A stretch of DNA of 41,837 nucleotides from SYIM01 sp041182885. GTDB lineage: Bacteria > Pseudomonadota > Gammaproteobacteria > Burkholderiales > Burkholderiaceae_E. The position numbers and the translations under genes are program-made. Of the stretch, positions 32,101 through 41,100 are shown piece by piece; position 1 is the first letter of the stretch, and every line of letters begins with the position of its first letter. Under the pieces are notes generated by a model that was given only the letters and a program-made list of their open reading frames with translations, did no database searches and was not told the origin of the DNA. Where the stretch lies: assembly GCA_049423065.1 (NCBI GenBank), contig JBMSQB010000037.1, positions 1-41,837 of the forward strand. Direction: 5' to 3'.

Positions 32101-35100
32101 CCGCGAGGTCTGGGCGCCCGTCACCCGGGAGATCCTCCTGCCGGTGTTTGAGGATCAGACGGTCTGGGAACGTCAGGCGGTACTGGGCACCGAGGTGCTG
32201 ACCCGCACCCGGGTGGGCGAGCGGGCGGAAACGCTCGCTGCGGCCGGCTACGACACGGTGGCTGTTGCCGCGCGCGATATCGTCATTGAGACAGGCGGTC
32301 CTGCCCGGCTTGGTGGCGTACTCAATGCCACCCGAGATCTCCGGGTGCACACGCTGGATGCGCTCACGGTGCAAGGCACCACCCTTGCCGGTGCGCAACT
32401 CGATTCGGTCGCGCAACTGACTGCGGGTCAGACGCTCAGTCTGGAAGCGGCAGGCACCCTCACCCTCTCGGAGTCCGCGTTCGTCGATGGCCGAACCATC
32501 GACCTCGAGTCAGGCGGCCGAATGGCGGTCGCCGGGGTGGTCGGAAGCGTGCCCAGAGCGGCAACCAGTTCGCAGCCCGCTCACCCGGGCACGCTCAGCG
32601 TCAGTATTCGGTCGGACGCGGCCCTGTCGCTCGATGCGGCGGTCTATGCAACAGACAGCATCCAGGTGCTTGCCGGGCAGCATGCGGTGGCGCGCTTTGG
32701 TGGCATCACGGCTGGAAGCAATGCGCAGTTGCGCACCACCGCGGATGGAAGCGATATCGTGCTGCGGGCCGGTCAGTCGGGTGGTCATCTGCAGCTCGAT
32801 GGTTCGCTGCTCTCAGCGCGAGGGCTGGGATCCGCAATCGAGCTTTCCGCCGACTCGGGCCGAATTACGCAGACCCGTGGTGCGCAGGGTGGCGCCACCG
32901 CAGGCCTCCTTCAGGGTGAAGTCATCGCATCAGCGCTCGTTTCACGCAGCGCAATGGGGATTGCCCTCAATACCGAGGTCTCGCAACTGACGGCGACGGT
33001 ATCCAAACCGGGCGACATCGAGATCGCCAATGCGCTGCCGCTTGAGGTGGTGAGCGCCACCACCTTCGATGGTGCGATATCGATCGTTGGCCGCGGCACG
33101 ATCGTTGCCACCGATATTCGCGCTGGTGGAAGCGGCGACGCCAGCGACATTCGCGTGATCAGTACGGGTCCGGGGCCCGCTGGGTCGAGCCCAGCGCAGT
33201 CCAATGTGCTGGTCGGTCGCGTGACAACGCCGGATCGGGGCGACGTGCTGATTTCCGCGAAGGGCGAGATCCGCCAGATCGATGCCGGCAGCCCGGTCAT
33301 CCTCGCCGATCAGCTCGAACTCAAGGCAGGCGGCGCGATCGGGCTGGCAACCCATGTGCGCGGGCTCAGCGTGCAGACGCTGGGCATCGGCAATGTCGTG
33401 ATCGATCAGCGGGGCACGCGCGAGATCGATCTGCGAGACAGCACGCTCATGAACGGGTCGTTGACCCTGACGGCGGATGCAGCCGTTACTGTCTCGTCGC
33501 TCCAGTTGCTGTCGAATGATGACGATCGCAACGTACGCATCGAGACAGATGGCGATCTGGCCCTCGGTCTGCTGGTTGCCGGGGTGTACCTGGAGACCGG
33601 GCAGCCGCTGCCAGTTCTCGCCCAGGGCGCGCCGCTGGTTCGTGTCAGTTCGGCCGGAAGGGTAACGCTGCTTGCAGGCGGGCGGATCACCGAAGCCGGT
33701 CTCGACAACTCGGTCGACCTGGTCGCCGATCACCTGGAAGCCCGTGCAGCGCTGGGGATTGAAGGGCTGGAGGTGGCGCTGAACAGCGCGGATCTGCAGT
33801 CCACGTCGGGACACATCCAGCTGTCCGATCGTGACGGCGTGGGCGAGTCGGCCGAAGGCCTCATCCTTCGGCGGGCGGCAACGTCCCTGACAGCGGACAG
33901 CCGGGTCGACATTTCGGCGCAGGGCAACCTGCTGGTGGAGGCGGGCGCGCTGGTTCAGGCCGTCCATTTACGGCTCGCGAGTCGCGAGGGCGATCTGCAG
34001 GTTGCCAAGCCCTCGAATTTCCCCGTGGGTACCCAGCAGCCGCATTCTGGCGATTCGTTGAAGTACGGCCGCTCGGTCAGTTTTGTGGCGCCCGCCGGCA
34101 CGGTTGACCTCTACCGGTTCTTCAATGCCGATGGGGCGATTGAATATCGCGCAGGCGTGCGGTTCCTGTTCGGGACGGACGCGAGCAATCGCACCGGTCT
34201 CGTTCCAGGCGACCTCACCTCCGACTCGATCATCCTCGAAACCGGCGAGGTGCTATCGATCAATGGCTCGATCAGCGCGCGCAAGCGCCTGGAACTGATT
34301 TCGGCGCGCGATGTCCTGCTGTCCGGCAACCTCGCGCACCGCGATGGCGGAACGGCGCGGATCGAGCAGGTCACCCTGATTGCCAAGGGCCTCCAGCCCA
34401 TCCTCTCGGCGGTCAACCTGTACGGAAGCGCGGTCAATCAGTTGACACAGGTCTCGCAGCTCTCGGGCCATGTCCGGGTCGACACCATCAGCTTCCCGGT
34501 GTCCACCTTCGAGTTGCGGGCCCTCCGTGATGTCGAAGTCCGGGTGGGGTTGCGTCAGCCCGAGTTGACCGGTCGGGATCGCAATCTGACGCTCTCCGGG
34601 TTCGTCGGTGGGCTGCAAGGCTTTGGCAAGGCCGAGAACGTCAACCTGGTGGTGCACGGCACCTTGACGGTCGTGGGCGGCATCATCGGGGCGTCGAAGG
34701 ATATCGACATCCGTGCGAGCGAAATCACGTCGGACGGCGCATCGGTTTTCATCGCCGATCAACTGGACGTCCGGGCGTCCAATTCGATCCAGGTCAACAC
34801 CTTGGTCGAATCGGTCACGGCTGTCTCCGAGGTGAGCGGCAGCATCAGCATCAACGAGGCCGACAACCTGTACGCCGAGTTGGTGGCGGCCGAATCGGGG
34901 TCGATCGATGTTGCGGCGGGCGGCTACCTCTGGGCCCGCGATGTCTACAACGTTGCCGACGGAACGTCGCTTGCCACACGCAAGAACATCACCTTGTCGG
35001 CGGCGCGCGATCTGTATGTCGACCGCGTCGAGGCGGCGGTCAGCGCGGGCGCTCAAAAGGTCTACAACTCGGTGGTGCTCGATGCCCGCGGGCTGGTCCG

Positions 35101-38100
35101 GGAACTGCCCGCGCTGAAGCTTGACGCCAACCAGCAACCCGTCCAAACGAACTGGAAAGAGTTGGTGAATGCGTCCACCGGCGCGCCCGTCACCAACACG
35201 CAATGGATCGTCAACGACGACACCAATGCCGACGCCTTTGGCTTCAATGTCCAGATCCGCCAGGACGATACGCAATTCGCGTTCACCCAGTTGGCGAGCG
35301 CAAGCGACCGCGGCAGTGCGACGGGCGGGGGGTTCGAGCTGCGGATCACCGACAGCACGCTGGCCCCGACAGCGCCGTCCGCGCAGGTGCAGTCGTCCCT
35401 GCTGTCGACCGGTTCGACCTTGCCGCCACCGGTCGCGGGCGATGTGGTGCTGATCATTCCAGAGCTGCCAGCAGGCCGGTCATTCCCGGGGCTGTCGGTG
35501 GGGGGCGACCTGAGTGTGGTCGCGCTTCCGACCGTGCCGGGGCAGACCCTCACTCTGTCGGCGGGGTCGCCTACCGCCGACGGCGATCTGGTGGTAGTCG
35601 ACGGCATCAATGTCGGGTCGGGCGTCACGGGCGGTCGAGTCGTCCTCAGCGCTCAATCGGGCGGCATTGCGCTGGGTGGCGAGGTCGTTGCGCGCGAGCT
35701 CGATATCACCACCAAAGAGTCGCTCGCCATCACCTCCCGGGTCGACCAGCTGGCGATCCAGATGACCGGACCGGGCGATGTCAGTGTGACGCAGGATGGC
35801 AACCTCACGCTCTCAAGCCTGCAGATGGCCGGTGGCGATCTTGCGTTGACCGTCGACGGCGATCTCACGATCAATTCGATATCGGGCACCGGCGGCGAGG
35901 TCACGCTCTTCGTGACTGGAAGCGTGAATTTTGGTGCAACGGTGACCCCCGCCCAGGTCGAGCTCATCACCGTCGTCGCAAGTGGCGCGATCAGTGGGCG
36001 CATCAATGCAACGTCTCTTGCCCTCGACACGGATGGTCCGGTCACACTGGTCAACACCGGTTCGCGGCCGCTTGCGATCGAATCAATGGAGACCGATCAG
36101 GCGGTTTCGGTGCAGACCCAGGGCAATCTGACGCTCAGCGGTCCAATCACGCTCGCCCTGCAGCAAAGCCTGAGTCTTCGGTCGGTGGCGGGCGCGATCG
36201 AGGTTCAGTCGCCGGTGTCGACCACCGGATCGCTTGGCTCGGTCACGCTTGATGCGGGCAATGGCCTGTCCGTGTCCGATGGAATTGCGCTCAGCACCAC
36301 AGCGGCAGCGATCACGCTCGATGCCGGTCTCGGACAACTGGTGATGGGAGGCTCCACGAGCATCAGTTCTGGCACCGGCAAGATCACGCTGGAGGCCGGC
36401 GGAAATATCGTCCTGGGCCGCCTGCTGAGCGATCACAGCCAACTCGCCATCAGTTCTGGCGGCAGTGTGGGGAGCGCGGTCGAAACCGGGCAGACGATCG
36501 TTGCGCCCCAGGCCACTGTGCAGATCGATACGGTACTGGGTGTCGGGAGCCTGAACGCACCGCTCGAAACCTCGGTTGCCGGGTTGAACATCAACAACAC
36601 GGGAACAGGGGCGATTTATCTCGCGGACCTGGGCACCCTCGATATCCAGGCGATCAACCAGACCAACGGCAATGTCGTCATCGAAAGCCGGGGCGGCGCC
36701 TTGACCGTTTCCGGGGAAGTGACGGTTGCGCGCGGTGACCTGAACCTGCGCGGATCGGGGCTTGATTCGCGTGTTCAACTGATGGGCGATCTGCGACTCA
36801 CGGCGGGCAACGCGGCCATTGCCTCCGACAATGCCGACATCGTCTTTGGCGCCGACCTTCTGATTGCGGGTGACGGATCAATCGCTCTTGATGCCCCCGA
36901 GGGCTCGGTTCTGGTGGCGCCGGCGCAAAGTGGCTGGATTCGGGACGCAGTGGTCAATGTATCGACAGGCGCCCCGCCCTACGATGAGCGGATCGACTGG
37001 GTCATCCGTCAGGCCAAGTTCAGCCTTGCCGTGGCCGGCGCCGATCAGGTCAGTCAGTCGTTGCAATCCCAGAGCACCACCGGCCCGAGGGCGATCAACC
37101 TGTCGCCGCTCGCGCCCGATATTGTCGACAGCGGCGCAACGTTTGAAATCACGATCACACGGGGCGCTGTCGTTCAGCGCTTTGGCGTCCAGGTTGAATT
37201 CGACCCGACCACCTCGCAAGCGGTGATCCAGTCCCGCATCGCGAGCCAACTGGCGGCGGCGATCAATGCCGCGCGCGATGGGTTGGGTCAGCCGATCTTC
37301 TCGGCGACGGCGGCCGCGCACGTGTTGACGATCACGTCCGGCACCGACGGCGCCGAAATCGCCTTCTCCGCGCGCGGCGCGTTGCGCTCGGTCATTGCGG
37401 CATCGGATACCAACGCCCGGCTTGAAGGCGTTACCGACGGAATGATCCTGAGGCCAGCCGATGCGCCAAGGCTGTATTCGGCTTCAGGTCAGGTGGTGAT
37501 TCGCGCCAAGGGCGAGATCGGTCAGCGCATTGGTACGGAGGGCGGACTGGTCAATGATGGCGTATTTACCACCCGCTTCGTCCGGCTGCCGAGCGATGAC
37601 TCGGACGGGCTGTTGGCAAGCCCGCTGGCGCTGGTGGTGGATGCCACGAACATCACGGTTGAAAGCGCAGAGCGTGAAGATATTGCGTTGATCACGCCGC
37701 GCAGCGCCTCGCTCAACGCAGGCGGTGCCAGCGGCGGGTATGTCGATCTCGTCAATCTCGATCGAAGCGTGAGCACCAGCACGGTCATCAATGGACCGGT
37801 TGATGCGGCGGGAGAGGATGTGCTGCTGGTCAGCAATCGTCTCGAGATCGGACAGCCCGTCCGCAGTACCGGCGCGGTGCTGGGTATTCGACCGACTGCC
37901 CCTGAATTGCCGATCACGCTTGAATCTGCGGGCGGCGGCAGTGGGCTGTCTTTGAACCTGGCCGAGATCGCCCGCCTGCAAGAGGGGTTCAAGCGTATCG
38001 AGATCGGCAGCATGGACGGTGCTCACCGGATTGCGGTCACAACCGACGTCAGCTTCCGCGATCCGCTGGTGTTGATGACTCCCCAGCCGGGCGGCGAGGT

Positions 38101-41100
38101 CACTGTCGATCGCTCTGCCTTGCGTGCTCCGACGATGACCATCATCGGATCGGGACACACCACTTACCTCGACAACTCCAGCCTGACGGCAACCGAGGGG
38201 GCTATGGATATTTTTGATTCGGTGGTCGTACAGGGTACGAGTTCGATCACCTCACCCACCTACATCGACATCCAGCGCGCGCCGGCTGTCTCGGGATCGG
38301 GCAGCATCAATGCCAACCCCGCCGGGACGGCGCCCGATATCCTGAACCTCACCGCCGGCGGCCTCATCCGGGTCGAGGGCCCGGTGGGCAATGTTGATCC
38401 GCTGGACAAGCTGGTCATCGTCAACGCCACCGACGTGACGTTCGAGCAATCGGTCGTGGTCGACGGTGACCTCATCATCAACGCGACCGGCAGCGTGAAG
38501 TTCGAGGGATCGGTCACGATCAACAACGGCGGCAGTCTGCGAGTCATTGGTGCCAACCAGGTTGCCTTCAGTGGCGGGCAGGTGGTGCTCAACAAGAACT
38601 CGACCACCAACGTGTCGGGAGATCTTTACCTCGAAACCAATCTTCTCACCCTGCCAGCCCTCGACAACTCGGTGATGGCAATGGGGACGGGTTCGATCCT
38701 CACGATGCGGCCGACCGATCCCGGGCGCCAGATCCTGCTGTTCTCACCGGCGGGCACGCCCACCGTATCGTCGCTGGACCTGTCCACCAACCTGATGGAC
38801 AAGATCTCGAGTTCGTCCTTCGACAAGATCGTGGTGGGTCACCAGACGGCAGGCCGCGCGGTCGGCACGGCCAGGATGGTGGTCGGTGCGGTTGACACCG
38901 CAGAACAGTATTCGGTACTTACCGATATCGAGCTCTATGCAGGCGAAATCACCTTCAGCGATTACTCGAACCCGAGCTATGTGTTCGCGGTATCCGAGAC
39001 GCTCAAGATCGATGCGGTCAACACGATCGAATTCAGAAACGAAGTCGAATCGCTGGGCGCCATGTCGATCTGGTCCGCCTCGGGGCAGGTGCGCCAGGTT
39101 GTGCCGGCGTCCAACCTTGATTTGCGCGCCACCGAAGCCATCCGGTCCGCATCGCTGACCGTTCGTGCATCCACCGGCGTGAACCTGCCGTGGACCGAGA
39201 TCAACACCTTGACGGTTGACAATGTTGGCGCGGGCGACATCCTCGTCAATGTGCTGCCCGATCGCGACACCGTGTTCTCGAGCAACATCACGAGCGATGT
39301 CGATGTGGTGCGTGCGGTCGCGGCAAACGGCGATGTCACGCTCAGCACCAGCGCGGGTTCGATCCAGGTGACTGCCGCAGGGACCGGTGTCAGCGCCACA
39401 GGCACGAAGAACATCACCCTGAATGCGGGGGGTGACACCGGCGCCATCAGCGTTGCGCAAACCATCACCGCAGCAACCGGCACCATCAAACTCACCGGGG
39501 GTGGCCAGGTGAGCAACACCGGCGCGGGGGTGGTCTCCACCTCTGGAAACGGCGCCATCACATTCGAGTCGCGCAAGACCAACATCCAGCAGGGCCGCAC
39601 GGTCAGCAGTGCCGGCGGCACCATCGAGTTCCGTGCGGCCACCGACATTGCGATGGGCGCAACCGATTCGGTCACGAATGTTCCGGTGGTCGTTGATGCC
39701 ACCGGGTCGGCCACCACGGGCACGATCGTGTTCCGCGCGGGCGGCAATATTGGTCTGGCCACGCTGATCGCAGTGGGGTCCGTGAGCCTGACCGCAGACG
39801 ACGGCTTTTCTTCCGATACGATCATTACGGGCGTGCCGGCCAACGGTGCGGGTGCGATCACCAGCGTGTTCAGCACAAGCGCCAGCACCGTTCGCAACAT
39901 TCGCGGCAAAGCTGCGGGGCCGGAGACCACTACGGTAACGCTTGCGGCCGGATCCGGCATTGGCACGGCCGCTTCGCCGCTCAGCACCGCGATCGCGGGC
40001 TTCTCGGCAACCAACAGCACCACGGGTGGGTTGTTCTTGGCCGATGTTTCGGCGCTCACCGTGCAAGCGGGCGGCGTGGTCATGAAGGGCGCGGACGGAC
40101 CGATGGTGATTCGGGCCCTGAACGGTTCGCTCACCGTTGACGGTTCAATCACAGCCGAGGAGGGCGCGCTCGCTACCGGCAATCTGCTCCTGAAAGCCGA
40201 AGATGGGGCAGGGGCCTCGGCGGGCGATGTGGTGATCAACCAGCCCATCAAGCTGGGCAAAGGCCATCTCACCCTGTATGCCGAAGACGACGTGACGGTG
40301 GGCAGCCTGGTTCAGGTGGCGGGCGGCAGCCGAACGATCGAGGCGATTGCCGAGAACGGCGGCATCACGATGGCGACAACGGGTCGCTTCAACACGAACA
40401 GCACCAACAACGGCAACCAGCTCTTGCGTGCCTACGGCGACGTCGTCATCAGCCGTCTTTCGGCAGGCACGGGCGCGGTGCGCGTCGAGTCGGTCAATGG
40501 CAGCATTCTCGATGCCGACCTGGCAGCGACTTCGCCACAGATCACCAATATCGAGGCCGACAAGGTCCGCCTGTTCGCGGGCGGCAGCGCCGGCAGCATC
40601 GGCACGAGCACGAACGCGCTCGAGCTGAGCATCAATACCCTCGCCGCGCTGGCTCCGGCCACGGGCAGCGCACGCGGCGTCTTTGTGTCCGAGAGCAACG
40701 GGCTGGAAATTGGCTCGGTCGGCGCGCTGGCCACCCTCAAAGTGCAGCGGGTGGGGAACACTGGACTGGCCACCGACACGGTGCTGCCGGGCGCTGGTCC
40801 GATTGCGGGCACTGACGCAGTGTTGGCCGGGGTCACTGTCGGCAACGATGCGCCTGTCGTCATTCAGGGCAATGTGCTCAGCAGCAGCGCAGGGATGGTG
40901 ATCAATCAAGCCATCGCCGCGCCCGGGGCGGGACATGTACGGCTCGAATCGGTGCAAGGCACGCTCACGGTGAACGCGGGTGTTGATGCCGGAACTGGGC
41001 AGGTCACGCTTCTTTCTGCCAAGGGGCAAACCTACGGCGCGGCTGGCGACATCACCACGGGTGGGTCGAGCGAGATTGATGTGTCGGCGGGCGGTGCGAT

